Shown: positions 1-9,385, counted from the first letter of the stretch. The stretch is DNA of 64,000 bases from Actinomadura citrea (GCF_013409045.1 NZ_JACCBT010000001.1:2604001-2668000); one strand, 5' to 3'. The notes: a model not told the origin generated them from the sequence alone. A program made the numbers and translations.

Positions 1-1323
1 GGACCGGGCGGCGGCGGCGCGCTGTTCGGGCCGCGGGTGTTCGCGCAGAACTCCGCCCCGATGCGCGAGGCGTACAACGTCATCGGCTTCGACCCGCGCG
101 GCGTCGGCATGAGCGTCCCGGCCCTGAGCTGCGACCCGAACTACACCAACGCCCCGCGCCCCGACTACGGCACCGGTGACCGCGCGTCGGTCAACACGTG
201 GCTGAAGCTGTCCAAGGGCTACGCCGAGGCGTGCGGCAAGGCCGACAAGACCGGGCTGCTCAACCACATCAAGACGATCGACTCGGTCAACGACGTCGAG
301 TCGATCCGGCGGGCGCTCGGCAACAAGAAGCTCGACTACTACGGCGCCTCCTACGGCACCTACCTCGGTTCCACCTACGCCACCGTCTACCCCAAGAACG
401 TCGGGAAGATGGTGCTGGACGGCAACGTCGGTCCCTCCGACGCCTGGTACGAGGCCAACCTCAACCAGGACATCCAGTTCGACATCAACATCGACTACTA
501 CTTCGGCTGGGTCGCCAAGTACGACTCGGTGTACCACCTCGGCACCACGCAGAAGCAGGTCCGGAGCTTCTTCTACGACCTGCGCGCGAAGCTCAAGAAC
601 AAGCCGCTCTACTACACCGACCCCGACAGCGGGCAGACGCTCGCCGTCGGGCCGGACGAACTGACCGACGTGATCCTGAACGCCGGGTACCGGCGCAGCC
701 AGGCCGTCTGGCACGGGTACGCGGCCGCGCTGTCGGCGTACAAGGCGGGCGACACCGCCACGTTCGCGCAGACCTACGGCGCGCCGACGACCGGCGGCTC
801 CGACGACAACGGGTACGCCGTCTACCTCGGCGTGCAGTGCACCGACGTCCAGTGGCCGCTGAGCTGGAACAAGTGGCAGCGCGACAACGAGCGGATCGAC
901 AAGAAGCACCCGTTCGAGACCTGGGCCAACGCCTGGTACAACGCCCCGTGCCTGTACTGGCCCGCCAAGGCCGGCAAGCCGGTGAACATCGGCCACACCC
1001 GTGACCTGCCGCGCAACATCCTCATGTTCCAGTCGACCGCGGACGCGGCCACGCCGTACGCGGGCGCGCTGGAGATGCACCGCAGGCTCAAGGGCTCGCG
1101 CCTGGTCGTCCAGGACGGCGACCGTACGCACTGCATCGTGCACCGCGGCTCCGCCCAGGTGGACGCCTACTTCGACGCCTACTTCCTGCGGGGAGAGCGT
1201 CCGGAGCAGAGCACCGTCCACGTCCCGCAGCTCGGTGACCCGACGCCGCCGTCGACGGCGACCGCCAGGACGCTGAGCGGCTCGCAGAAGGCCGCGCAGC
1301 TCAAGGCCGACGTCATCCGCTGA
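1..1323 (+). CDS. Secreted alpha/beta-hydrolase, tripeptidyl-aminopeptidase type, 5' end missing
   Basis: The reading frame is open from the first base, so the N-terminus, including any signal peptide, lies outside the window. The visible part opens on a GPGG stretch (oxyanion loop of the S33 HGGPGG motif). The nucleophile elbow GASYG has its Ser codon at 349-351. The acid is in STADAATPY and the base His in DRTHCIVH. The C-terminal part matches the TAP-like domain of Streptomyces tripeptidyl aminopeptidases, which trim secreted proteins or peptides. It is the first of three tandem paralogues (next at 1517 and 3312). Peptidase specificity is inferred from the family. A strong hairpin follows the stop. 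Confidence 0.9.
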   Translation, partial: GPGGGGALFGPRVFAQNSAPMREAYNVIGFDPRGVGMSVPALSCDPNYTNAPRPDYGTGDRASVNTWLKLSKGYAEACGKADKTGLLNHIKTIDSVNDVESIRRALGNKKLDYYGASYGTYLGSTYATVYPKNVGKMVLDGNVGPSDAWYEANLNQDIQFDINIDYYFGWVAKYDSVYHLGTTQKQVRSFFYDLRAKLKNKPLYYTDPDSGQTLAVGPDELTDVILNAGYRRSQAVWHGYAAALSAYKAGDTATFAQTYGAPTTGGSDDNGYAVYLGVQCTDVQWPLSWNKWQRDNERIDKKHPFETWANAWYNAPCLYWPAKAGKPVNIGHTRDLPRNILMFQSTADAATPYAGALEMHRRLKGSRLVVQDGDRTHCIVHRGSAQVDAYFDAYFLRGERPEQSTVHVPQLGDPTPPSTATARTLSGSQKAAQLKADVIR

Positions 1324-1345
1324 CGCCGGTCGCGGCCCATGCGGT

Positions 1346-1377
1346 CCGGACCCCGGGGAGCGTTCCCCGGGGTCCGG
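1346..1377 (+). terminator. Rho-independent-type hairpin after first S33 gene
   Basis: A perfect 14-bp inverted repeat (1346-1359 with 1364-1377) closes on a 4-base loop and lies 23 bases after the stop codon. No clear T-tract follows, as is usual in high-GC actinomycetes. Confidence 0.8.
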
Positions 1378-1388
1378 CACCCGCCGGC

Positions 1389-1430
1389 ACACAGGTAGCG
1401 ACACACAGGTAGCGACACACGGGTTGCGAA
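1389..1430 (+). repeat. Three tandem 14-bp repeats upstream of second S33 gene
   Basis: The unit acacaggtagcgac occurs at 1389-1402 and 1403-1416, with a diverged third copy at 1417-1430. The array lies between the terminator of the first hydrolase and the start of the second, about 90 bases before the start codon, where a regulator could bind. A related stretch with ggctagtacgg and cgggtagcacg follows the second hydrolase near 3123-3150. Confidence 0.6.
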
Positions 1431-1516
1431 ACGCAGCCAGTACGCAACAGCCACGCATCGGCGACACCCCCCTCCGGCATGGCGCCGGCCCGGAGTCGCC
1501 GATCTGAGGGGGTCAA

Positions 1517-3118
1517 GTGAAAAGGATCGTTCTCGTCGCGACCGCTGCGGTCGTGGCGGCGGGGGGCGCAGGGTACGCCGTCTCCGCGAACGCGGACACC
1601 GGGGGCTCCGGTGCCGCCACGGTCGCGGCCAAGGGCATCGACTGGGGCGCGTGCGAGGTCAGCGGCCCCAGTGACCCGATGAACAAGGCGCAGTGCGCCC
1701 AGGTCGAGGTGCCGCTCGACTACGGCCGGCCCAACGGCCGCAAGATCTCCATCGCGGTGTCGCGCTTCCGGCACACCGACGAGAAGAACTACCAGGGCAC
1801 CCTGTTCGTGAACCCGGGCGGCCCGGGCGGCACCGGCATCGAGTACGCGCCCGCCCTCGCCCGCTGGATCGGCGGCACCGGGCACGCCGACGTCGCCGCC
1901 AAGTACGACATCATCGGCTTCGACCCGCGCGGGGTCGGCTCCAGCAAGCCCGCGCTGAGCTGCGACCCGAACTTCTCCGACCCGATCCGGCCGGACTACG
2001 TCCCCTCCTCCGCCAAGGAGGAGAAGGCCTGGATCGCCAAGTCGAAGAAGTACGCGCAGGACTGCGCGAAGAAGTTCGGCTGGCTGCTGCCGCACATGCG
2101 CACCACCGACGCCGCGCGCGACGTCGACGCGATCCGCGCCGCGCTCGGCCAGGACAAGATCAGCTGGTACGGGTTCTCGTACGGCACCTACTTCGGCGCC
2201 ACCTACGCCACGCTCTTCCCCAAGCGCGTGAAGCGGATGGTGCTGGACGGCAACGTCAACCCGAAGACGGTCTGGTACGACGCCCAGCTGGAGCAGGACA
2301 AGGCCTTCGAGCACAACATGAAGGCCTGGTGGGCCTGGATCGCCAAGTACGACTCGCTCTACCACCTCGGCAAGAGCGAGAAGGCCGTCGAGGCCAAGTA
2401 CTACGCCGTCCGCGCCGCCGCGAAGAAGGCGCCGATCGGCGGCAAGATGGGGCCGGACGAGCTGGACGACACGGTGCTGTCCGCCGGCTACAACACCGGC
2501 TACTACATCCCCTTCGCGCAGGCGCTCTCGGCTTGGGCCAACGACAAGGACGCCTCCGGGCTCCTCGACTGGATGAGCCCCGGCGGCGACGACAACGGCT
2601 TCGCCGTCTACAACGCCGTCCAGGCCGCCGACGCCCGCTGGCCGCGCAACTGGAGCAAGTGGCACTACGACGCCGCGAAGCTCTACCGGCAGGGCTACAG
2701 GTTCAACACCTGGAGCAACGTCTGGTTCAACGCCCCGGTCGCCTTCTGGCCGTTCCAGGGCGGGCCGGAGTTCAAGCTGAAGGGCGCCAAGGGCCTGGCG
2801 GGCATGCTGCTCGTGCAGTCCACCCAGGACGCGGCGACCCCGGTCGCGGGCGGCCTGGAGATGCACAAGGTCTTCCCGTCCTCGCGCCTGGTGTTCGAGG
2901 TCGGCGGCAAGACCCACGCCAACACGCTCAACGGCAACACGTGCCTGGACGACAAGGTCGCGGCGTACCTCGACACCGGGGCGCTGCCGCAGAGCCACCG
3001 CGGCCCGGACGCCTACTGCAAGGCCGTCCCGGAGCTGAACGACCCCGACCCGACGGCCGTGACCGCGAAGGCCGCGCGCGCCTCCGCGGGCAAGGACCTC
3101 CCGGTCGGGCGCCCGTGA
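1517..3118 (+). CDS. Secreted alpha/beta-hydrolase, S33 tripeptidyl-aminopeptidase type
   Basis: The 533-residue product is probably an exported peptidase that removes N-terminal peptides outside the cell. The start is GTG at 1517, preceded by GAGGGGG at 1506-1512. A signal peptide covers about residues 1-26 (KR, then an Ala/Val/Gly-rich core, then SANA). The oxyanion motif NPGGPGG, the nucleophile elbow GFSYG, the acid in STQDAATPV and a His in GGKTHAN complete a serine hydrolase triad, followed by a TAP-like C-terminus. It is paralogous to its neighbours on both sides, so the cluster arose by tandem duplication. The substrate cannot be read from sequence. Confidence 0.9.
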   Translation: MKRIVLVATAAVVAAGGAGYAVSANADTGGSGAATVAAKGIDWGACEVSGPSDPMNKAQCAQVEVPLDYGRPNGRKISIAVSRFRHTDEKNYQGTLFVNPGGPGGTGIEYAPALARWIGGTGHADVAAKYDIIGFDPRGVGSSKPALSCDPNFSDPIRPDYVPSSAKEEKAWIAKSKKYAQDCAKKFGWLLPHMRTTDAARDVDAIRAALGQDKISWYGFSYGTYFGATYATLFPKRVKRMVLDGNVNPKTVWYDAQLEQDKAFEHNMKAWWAWIAKYDSLYHLGKSEKAVEAKYYAVRAAAKKAPIGGKMGPDELDDTVLSAGYNTGYYIPFAQALSAWANDKDASGLLDWMSPGGDDNGFAVYNAVQAADARWPRNWSKWHYDAAKLYRQGYRFNTWSNVWFNAPVAFWPFQGGPEFKLKGAKGLAGMLLVQSTQDAATPVAGGLEMHKVFPSSRLVFEVGGKTHANTLNGNTCLDDKVAAYLDTGALPQSHRGPDAYCKAVPELNDPDPTAVTAKAARASAGKDLPVGRP

Positions 3119-3155
3119 CACGTGGCTAGTACGGCACGCGGGTAGCACGCCGTTC

Positions 3156-3204
3156 CGCGGTGTGCCCGTCCCGTCCCCTCGCGGGGCGGGCCGGGCACAC
3201 CGCG
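3156..3204 (+). terminator. Strong stem-loop terminator
   Basis: A 13-bp perfect inverted repeat (3156-3168 with 3192-3204) encloses a second near-perfect C-rich/G-rich stem, and a short T-containing stretch (tttcgcttt) follows. It lies 37 bases past the stop of the second hydrolase. Confidence 0.75.
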
Positions 3205-3311
3205 TTTCGCTTTGCGGGCGGGCGGTTCTCGGTACTGGTCCCGGTTAGGGCCGGAATCGCGCGATCCCCGAGGTACGCGTTTCCCGGCCGTCCCGCCGGT
3301 AGAAAGCGAAC

Positions 3312-4898
3312 GTGCTGAACGACGCTGGAAAGAGGGCCGCCGCCGGGACGGCGGCCGCCGCGGTCACGCTCGCCGTCGCCGGGGCCGCACTGGGGACGCC
3401 CGCGGGCGCCGCCCCCGCCCCCCGCCCCGAACCGAGGCCCGCCGGCCTCGCGTGGAAGTCCTGCCCCGCCAAGGATCCGGTGGAGGGCACCCGGCTCAAG
3501 GGCCTGCAGTGTGCGTCCCTCCGGGTGCCGCTCGACTACGCCGACCCGGCGGGCAGGCAGATCACCCTCGAACTGACCCGCGCCCGGCACACCGCGTCCA
3601 GGTCCAAGGGCGCGGTGCTGCTCAATCGGGGCGGGCCCGGCGCGCACGGGCGCGACCTGTCCGGCTTCTTCGCGGGGTCGCTGCCGAAGCGGGTCGCCGC
3701 GTCCTACGACTGGATCGGCTTCGACCCGCGCGGCGTCGGCGCCAGCAGGCCCGAGCTGATCTGCGACCCCGGCTACCAGAGTCCCGGCCGCGCCCGCCCC
3801 GACGCCGTCCCCGCGAGCGCGGCGGAGGAGGAGGCGTGGAAGGCCAGGGCACGGCATTACGCCGGCGACTGCGCCCGCCGGTACGGGGCGGTCCTCCCGC
3901 ACATGGGCACCGCCGACTCGGCCCGCGACATGGACGCCGTCCGCGCCGCCCTCGGCCAGCAGAAGATCAGCTTCTTCGGGTACTCGTACGGGACGTACCT
4001 CGGCGCGGTGTACGCCACGATGTACCCGCAGCGGGTCGGCCGCATGGTGCTCGACAGCGTCGTCCGGCCGAGCGGGGTCTGGTACGACGACAACCTCGAC
4101 CAGAACGTCGCCTTCGAGAAGCGCATCCACGCGTACTTCGCCTGGATCGCCCGCCACCACAAGACCTACCGACTCGGCGACTCCGGCCGGAAGGTGGCCG
4201 CCGCCTACACCAGAGTGCGCGGGGCGCTCAAGGCCAAGCCGATCGACGGGCGGGTCGGGCCCTCCGAACTCGACGAGGCGTTCCTTGCCGACGGGTACGG
4301 CGACTACAACTGGGCCGCGCACGCGAGGGCCCTGTCGGCCTACGCCGTCCGGCACGACCCGGGGCCGCTGCGCAAGGTGTGGCAGCCGCCGTCACGGCTC
4401 GACCAGAACAACTACACGGTCTACAACGCCGTCCAGTGCCGGGACGCCGCCTGGCCGCGCGACTGGCGACGCTGGCACGCCGACAGCGAGCGCCTCTACC
4501 GCCGCGGTTACCGTTTCGAGACCTGGAGCAACACCTGGTACAACGCGCCCTGCGCCTTCTGGGGAGTGCCGGGCGGCCCGCCGCCGCGGGTGGGGGGCGG
4601 CTCCGCGCTGCCCCCGATCCTGATGGTGCAGGCCACCGAGGACGCCGCGACCCCGTATCCGGGTGCGCTGGAGATGCACCGCCGGTTCCCGACGTCCAGG
4701 CTGCTCGTCCAGGCCGACGGGCGCAACCACGGCGTCTCGCTGTCCGGCGACAGGTGCGTCGACGGGGCCGTCGCCGCCTACCTCGGCGGTGGGCGGCTGC
4801 CCGCGAGCCGGCCGGGACCGGACCAGAAGTGCGCGGCCGGGCCCGAACCGGTCGTGGCCAAGGCGGGCAGAGCGGAGCAGGCGGCCGCGCACCGGTGA
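3312..4898 (+). CDS. Secreted alpha/beta-hydrolase, S33 tripeptidyl-aminopeptidase type
   Basis: This is the third paralogue of the cluster (528 residues). It starts with GTG at 3312 behind a weak AAAGCGA ribosome site. A long signal peptide spans about residues 1-37, with Ala-rich core and GTPAGAA near the cleavage region. NRGGPGA replaces the NPGGPGG oxyanion motif of its neighbour, the nucleophile elbow is GYSYG, the acid lies in ATEDAATPY and the base His in DGRNHG. The TAP-like C-terminus is present. Function should match its neighbours: extracellular aminopeptidase or related hydrolase. The degree of divergence suggests an older duplication with some specialisation, which is inference. 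Confidence 0.88.
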   Translation: MLNDAGKRAAAGTAAAAVTLAVAGAALGTPAGAAPAPRPEPRPAGLAWKSCPAKDPVEGTRLKGLQCASLRVPLDYADPAGRQITLELTRARHTASRSKGAVLLNRGGPGAHGRDLSGFFAGSLPKRVAASYDWIGFDPRGVGASRPELICDPGYQSPGRARPDAVPASAAEEEAWKARARHYAGDCARRYGAVLPHMGTADSARDMDAVRAALGQQKISFFGYSYGTYLGAVYATMYPQRVGRMVLDSVVRPSGVWYDDNLDQNVAFEKRIHAYFAWIARHHKTYRLGDSGRKVAAAYTRVRGALKAKPIDGRVGPSELDEAFLADGYGDYNWAAHARALSAYAVRHDPGPLRKVWQPPSRLDQNNYTVYNAVQCRDAAWPRDWRRWHADSERLYRRGYRFETWSNTWYNAPCAFWGVPGGPPPRVGGGSALPPILMVQATEDAATPYPGALEMHRRFPTSRLLVQADGRNHGVSLSGDRCVDGAVAAYLGGGRLPASRPGPDQKCAAGPEPVVAKAGRAEQAAAHR

Positions 4899-4900
4899 CC

Positions 4901-4936
4901 CCTCCGCGGACAGGGCCGTGACCGAGGCCGCGGAGG
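4901..4936 (+). terminator. Hairpin after third S33 gene
   Basis: CCTCCGCGG at 4901-4909 pairs perfectly with CCGCGGAGG at 4928-4936 directly after the stop codon. The loop is long (18 bases), so confidence is moderate. Confidence 0.5.
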
Positions 4937-5007
4937 TGCGCGGCGCCGGGACGGCATAGTCTTGGCCACGTGGAGCTTTCAGTGGTGAGGGCCGGGGGCC
5001 GGTAGCC

Positions 5008-5856
5008 GTGCGGATGCTGGGCTCGATGCCGGTGCGCGTGCTGGACGACCGGTACCGTGCGGAGGCCCTCGCGATCCTGGACGCCGACCCGGTGTCCAAC
5101 GTGTTCGTGAGTTCCCGCGTGCACGCCGCGGGGCTCGATCCGCGCCGCCTCGGCGCCCAGATGTGGGGCTACCTGCGTGAGGGCAGGCTCGTCGCGCTGT
5201 GCTACTCGGGCGCCAACCTCATCCCGGTCGCGGCCGGGCCGGAGGCCGTCCGGGCGTTCGCGGAGCGGGCCCAGGCGCAGGGACGGCGCTGCTCGTCCAT
5301 CGTCGGGCCCGTCGGCGCCGTGGGGGAGTTGTGGGAGATCCTCGCGCCGTACTGGGGGCCGCCCCGGGCCGTCCGCGCCGCCCAGCCGGTGATGGCGACC
5401 TCCAGCGTCCCCGACGTGCCCGCCGACCCCGGCGTGCGCCGGGTCCGGATGGAGGACTTCGACATCGTCTACCCGGCCTGCGTGGCAATGTTCACCGAAG
5501 AGGTCGGGGTGTCGCCCAACGCCGGCGACGGAGGCGTGCTCTACCGGGCCCGCGTCGCCGAACTGATCCGCGACGGCCGCGCCTTCGCCCGGATCGAGGA
5601 CGGCCGCGTCATGTTCAAGGCCGAGGTCGGCGCCGTCACCCCGCGGGCCTGCCAGGTGCAGGGCGTGTGGGTGCCCCCCGATCTGCGGGGGCAGGGCCGG
5701 TCGGAGACGGGGATGTCCGCGGTGGTGCGGGAGGCGCTGCACGGCATCGCGCCGACCGTCTCGCTGTACGTCAACGACTACAACACCCGGGCGCGGGCGG
5801 CGTACCGCCGGGTCGGGTTCACCGAACTGGGCTCCTTCATGTCAATTCTGTTCTGA
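5008..5856 (+). CDS. DUF4081 / GNAT-family N-acetyltransferase
   Basis: The 282-residue protein has the two-part layout of actinobacterial DUF4081-GNAT proteins. An N-terminal DUF4081 part occupies about residues 10-115. The C-terminal acetyltransferase fold (about 140-280) has the acetyl-CoA loop in VWVPPDLRGQGRSE and the typical closing region NDYNTRARAAYRRVGF. It should transfer an acetyl group from acetyl-CoA to an unknown amine. GTG at 5008 is used; an ATG at 5014 is a possible alternative. It stands alone between the peptidase cluster and the HTH/protease group. Confidence 0.88.
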   Translation: MRMLGSMPVRVLDDRYRAEALAILDADPVSNVFVSSRVHAAGLDPRRLGAQMWGYLREGRLVALCYSGANLIPVAAGPEAVRAFAERAQAQGRRCSSIVGPVGAVGELWEILAPYWGPPRAVRAAQPVMATSSVPDVPADPGVRRVRMEDFDIVYPACVAMFTEEVGVSPNAGDGGVLYRARVAELIRDGRAFARIEDGRVMFKAEVGAVTPRACQVQGVWVPPDLRGQGRSETGMSAVVREALHGIAPTVSLYVNDYNTRARAAYRRVGFTELGSFMSILF

Positions 5857-5923
5857 ATTGTCATTGCGTGCCTGATCTATCCCGGTACCTGAATCGATCT
5901 TCTGGGCCGGGTACCATCCCGCC

Positions 5924-6880
5924 GTGGAGTTCGCCGGGGCACTGCGGCAGGCGATCCAGGCGAGCGGGCTGACCCTGGAGCGGATCCGCCACCGGCTCGG
6001 CCGGCGCGGGCTCACGGTCAGCGTGGCCACCCTCAGCTACTGGCAGCGCGGCCGCAGCCGGCCGCGCTCGCGTACCCTCGTCGCCGCGCTGGAGGAGATC
6101 CTGCAGGTGCCGTCCGGCGCCCTCGTCGAGCTGCTGGAGGACCCCGCGCCGAGCTCCGCGCCCGTCCGGGGAGCGGTCGTGCGCGGCGGCGCCGGCCAGC
6201 CGAACGGGGCTGAGCGGGGCCGCGGCGTCCGTGACCTGTGGCCCGACCCCGAGCGCTACGCCTGCCTCGTCGGGCAGCTCGACCGCTCGGGCGACCACCG
6301 CCTCGAACGGCTCGGCGTCCACGACGTCTACCGGCTGGACGAGGCGCGCCGGTCCTGGACCCTGTCGGTGCGTACCGTCCTGCGGGCGGCCGGGGACGAC
6401 ATCGACCGCGTGGTCTGCGTCCACCGGACGGGCGACGCCGACCTTGCCGGCGCGGCGGAGGGGGACGCCGCCGTGGCGAAAAGTGACGCGGTGGGCGACC
6501 CGGCCGGGCTGCTGGACGTGCGGTACTGCCGCCCCGGCCGGATCCGCGCCGAGGGCGGGCTGGTGGCGTTCGAGCTGGTCTTCGACAGGGTGCTGGCGAC
6601 GGGGGACACCGCGGTCATCGAGTACGAACTGGGCGCGATCGGGCCGCCCGCGCCTGACAGCTACGACCGGCGCTTCTCGCATCCCGTGCACGACTACGTG
6701 GCGCTCGTCCAGTTCGACGGCGACCGGCTGCCCGCCCGCTGCTACGGCTTCACGGCCGAGAGCTCCGCGTCCCCGCGCCGGCGGCTCGGCGAGCTGTGGA
6801 TCGGCACTTCGGGGAGCGCGAACCTCGCGGCCGGAACCGTCCGTCGCGGAATAGTGGGCATCGAGTGGGAATGGCATTAA
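5924..6880 (+). CDS. XRE-like helix-turn-helix protein flanking the S8 protease, copy A
   Basis: The 318-residue protein has an N-terminal helix-turn-helix (about residues 5-70) with the signature LSYWQRGRSRP, then a mostly beta-rich region of about 200 residues that I cannot assign. It is clearly paralogous to the protein at 8429-9337, which shares LSYWQRGR.RP, the FELVFDR/AELLFDR segment and the closing GI.WEW. The two genes bracket a secreted subtilase and point the same way, so both may sense or control something linked to that protease. The start is GTG at 5924. DNA binding is inferred from the motif. Confidence 0.75.
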   Translation: MEFAGALRQAIQASGLTLERIRHRLGRRGLTVSVATLSYWQRGRSRPRSRTLVAALEEILQVPSGALVELLEDPAPSSAPVRGAVVRGGAGQPNGAERGRGVRDLWPDPERYACLVGQLDRSGDHRLERLGVHDVYRLDEARRSWTLSVRTVLRAAGDDIDRVVCVHRTGDADLAGAAEGDAAVAKSDAVGDPAGLLDVRYCRPGRIRAEGGLVAFELVFDRVLATGDTAVIEYELGAIGPPAPDSYDRRFSHPVHDYVALVQFDGDRLPARCYGFTAESSASPRRRLGELWIGTSGSANLAAGTVRRGIVGIEWEWH

Positions 6881-6904
6881 CATTGAGAAAGCACATCGGT
6901 CAGA

Positions 6905-6939
6905 AATGTTGACGATTTCTCACGTTCTCGTCGAACATT
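6905..6939. promoter_or_regulatory. Imperfect inverted repeat in the S8 protease promoter region
   Basis: AATGTTGACGA (6905-6915) faces TCGTCGAACATT (6928-6939) and pairs except for one bulged base. It lies in a noticeably AT-richer gap 66-100 bases before the protease start. It is a reasonable operator for one of the flanking helix-turn-helix proteins. This is a pattern match only. Confidence 0.45.
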
Positions 6940-7004
6940 CCTATCGATCGTCTTCGTGACCTCGGCCTTTCTTGGGGCCGGGGTGGCTCCACGGACGGAG
7001 TTCG

Positions 7005-8153
7005 ATGAAGAAACCCCTGTTCACGGCCGTCGCGGCGGCGTCCCTGATTGCAGTTTCCGCCGCTCCCGCCCCAGCCGTGGCTTTTCGTGCGCCGCTCACC
7101 CTGGCCGTCTCGGGCCAGGGCATCGCCGGACAGTACATCGTGACGCTGAAGCCAGGCGTATCGATCGGCGCCACCGTTTCCAAGCACGCCATCAAGACCA
7201 TGTACCGCTACGGCATGGTGCTGAACGGATTCGCCGCAAAGCTCGACTCCAGGAAACTCGCGAAGCTGCGCGGCGCCCCCGGCGTCGCCCGCATCGAGCA
7301 GGACGCGGTCGTCCACGCCGACAGCACGCAGCAGAACCCCCCGTCGTGGGGCATCGACCGGATCGACCAGACCGCACTCCCGCTGTCGCGCGGCTACACC
7401 TACAACTCGACCGGCGCGGGCGTCTCCGCCTACATCATCGACACCGGCATCGACACCGCGCATCCGCAGTTCGGCGGCCGCGCGTCCAACGTGTACGACG
7501 CCCTCGGCGGCAACGGCGCCGACTGCAACGGCCACGGGACGCACGTCGCCGGGACGGTCGGCTCCACCTCCTACGGCGTCGCCAAGAACGTCCACCTGCG
7601 CGGCGTCCGCGTGCTGAACTGCCAGGGCAGCGGCAGCAGCTCCGGCGTCATCGCGGGCATGAACTGGGTGGCGGGCCACCGCTCCCGGCCGGCGGTGGCC
7701 AACATGTCGCTCGGCGGCGGCTACTCGTCGTCGATGAACACCGCCGCCGACAACCTCGCGAACTCCGGTGTCCTCCTCGCCGTCGCCGCGGGCAACGACG
7801 CCCGCAACGCCTGCGACTACTCGCCGGGGAGCGCGGCGAACACCACCACCGTCGCGGCGAGCACGATCACCGACGCGAGGGCCTCCTACAGCAACCACGG
7901 ATCCTGCGTCGACCTGTACGCGCCAGGGTCGTCCATCACCTCGACCTGGCTGAACGGCGGGACGAACACCATCAGCGGCACCTCGATGGCCACCCCGCAC
8001 GCCACCGGCGTCGCCGCCCTCTACAAGGCCGCCAACGGCGACGCCTCCTACGGCGTCATCCGCAGCTGGCTCACGTCCAACGCCGTCAGCGGCGTGATCA
8101 GCGGCAACCCGGCCGGGACGCCGAACCGCCTGCTCGACAAGCGCAACCTCTGA
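7005..8153 (+). CDS. Secreted subtilisin-like serine protease (S8, proteinase-K type)
   Basis: The 382-residue preproenzyme is chosen from ATG 7005 because a signal peptide begins there (KK, then an Ala-rich core to about residue 25) with GGAG at 6997-7000. An inhibitor-I9 propeptide covers about residues 42-105. The catalytic Asp145 lies in YIIDTGIDT, His176 in NGHGTHVAG, and the Ser in SGTSMATPH. There is no extra C-terminal domain. It should be an extracellular endopeptidase that matures by autocleavage. Two paralogous HTH proteins flank it, and a 9-bp hairpin follows its stop. Confidence 0.93.
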   Translation: MKKPLFTAVAAASLIAVSAAPAPAVAFRAPLTLAVSGQGIAGQYIVTLKPGVSIGATVSKHAIKTMYRYGMVLNGFAAKLDSRKLAKLRGAPGVARIEQDAVVHADSTQQNPPSWGIDRIDQTALPLSRGYTYNSTGAGVSAYIIDTGIDTAHPQFGGRASNVYDALGGNGADCNGHGTHVAGTVGSTSYGVAKNVHLRGVRVLNCQGSGSSSGVIAGMNWVAGHRSRPAVANMSLGGGYSSSMNTAADNLANSGVLLAVAAGNDARNACDYSPGSAANTTTVAASTITDARASYSNHGSCVDLYAPGSSITSTWLNGGTNTISGTSMATPHATGVAALYKAANGDASYGVIRSWLTSNAVSGVISGNPAGTPNRLLDKRNL

Positions 8154-8160
8154 CCGGCTT

Positions 8161-8189
8161 CCGGGCCCGTCCCGCGCCGGCGGGCCCGG
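8161..8189 (+). terminator. Hairpin after the S8 protease
   Basis: CCGGGCCCG at 8161-8169 pairs with CGGGCCCGG at 8181-8189 across an 11-base loop, eight bases past the stop codon. Confidence 0.55.
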
Positions 8190-8428
8190 GGGCCGGGGCC
8201 TCCGCCCGCGGCGCGCGCCGTGGGCGGAGACCCGATCGCGCCGGGGGATCCGGCGTCGCAGCGCCACCGGAAACCGGTACCCGATCCGGCGGAGGCCAGG
8301 GCCGACGGTTGTGACAGTTTGCCTGTTGGCATCGGGGCCGCGGAGCCTTACAGTGAGCGCGGAAGTTGCAATTGCGGTAGTCAAGGCCGTTTTGCGGGGG
8401 CCGGCCGGAGCCGATCCGGAGGCCGAGC

Positions 8429-9337
8429 ATGCAGAGTGTCGCAGAGGACGATCTTCTCCAGGTCCTCCAGTACGGGCCGTTCAACGTCGCCCTGCACGCC
8501 GCCATCCAGGCGCGCGGCCTGAGCCTGGACTCCCTGCGGCGCCGGCTGGAGGAGCAGGGCATCGCGGTCAGCCTGTCCACGCTGAGCTACTGGCAGCGCG
8601 GCCGGACCCGGCCCGAGCGCGCCGACTCGCTGCGCGCCGTCCGCGGCCTGGAGACCATCCTCGAACTGCCGCGGCACTCCCTGCTGACGCTGCTCAGGCC
8701 CACCACCGACCGCCCCGCCGGGCCCTGGCTGCCGGTCGAGGAGCTGTGCCCCGAGCCGGGCGTCCGCGACCTGCTGGACGAGATCGGCGACCGCGGCGAG
8801 CGGCAGCTGACCGGGCTCAGCCTGCACGACCAGTACCTCATCGGGCGGCGCCGGGAACTGCGCGAGGTCCGTGTCCGCGCGGTGTTCCAGGCCCAGCAGC
8901 GCGGCGTGGACCGCTGGATCGCCGTCTACCACCACCCGCAGGGCGTGCTGCCCTCGTCCCGCACCGTGCGCGGCTGCCGTTTCGGCCGCGTCCGGATGGA
9001 CGAGACGAGCGGCCTCATCGCCGCCGAGCTGCTGTTCGACCGGGCACTCGGGCGCGGCGAGACCTACCTGCTGGAGTACGGCTTCGGATTCGAGGAGACC
9101 GGCCCGCCCGTGACCGAGGAGGGACGCGGCTTCCGCACCCCGCAGCACGAGTACCTCATCGAGGTCCGGTTCCATCCGGCGGCGCTGCCCGCCCGCTGCT
9201 ACCGGACGTGGCGGCCCGACGGGCACACCGCGCTGAAGGACTCCGCCGACCTGCGGTTGTCCAGCTACCAGAGCGTCCACTTCATCGAGTTCGGGATGGC
9301 CGCCGGCTACCACGGCATCCGCTGGGAGTGGACCTGA
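8429..9337 (+). CDS. XRE-like helix-turn-helix protein flanking the S8 protease, copy B
   Basis: The 302-residue paralogue of the 5924-6880 product has an N-terminal helix-turn-helix (about residues 15-85, LSYWQRGRTRP) and the same unassigned C-terminal region. ATG 8429 opens the frame. Upstream near 8307 the sequence ttgtgacagtttgcc resembles a -35 region in a locally AT-richer patch, so it probably has its own promoter. The gene is convergent with the DUF3037/HipA operon. Function is unknown beyond likely DNA binding. Confidence 0.75.
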   Translation: MQSVAEDDLLQVLQYGPFNVALHAAIQARGLSLDSLRRRLEEQGIAVSLSTLSYWQRGRTRPERADSLRAVRGLETILELPRHSLLTLLRPTTDRPAGPWLPVEELCPEPGVRDLLDEIGDRGERQLTGLSLHDQYLIGRRRELREVRVRAVFQAQQRGVDRWIAVYHHPQGVLPSSRTVRGCRFGRVRMDETSGLIAAELLFDRALGRGETYLLEYGFGFEETGPPVTEEGRGFRTPQHEYLIEVRFHPAALPARCYRTWRPDGHTALKDSADLRLSSYQSVHFIEFGMAAGYHGIRWEWT

Positions 9338-9385
9338 GCCGGGAGCGGAACCGAGCGGCGGGCCCCCGGCCCGCTCGCCCGGCCG

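Noticed and set aside
1313..3148. Long antisense frame of 611 codons opposite the second S33 gene
   Set aside because: Arg/Val/Gly-rich composition is the usual high-GC shadow of the real plus-strand gene, which has a signal peptide and catalytic motifs.
9354..9377. Inverted repeat between the convergent HTH and DUF3037 genes as a terminator
   Set aside because: The stem is interrupted by three unpaired bases and overlaps other pairings; too weak to list as a feature.
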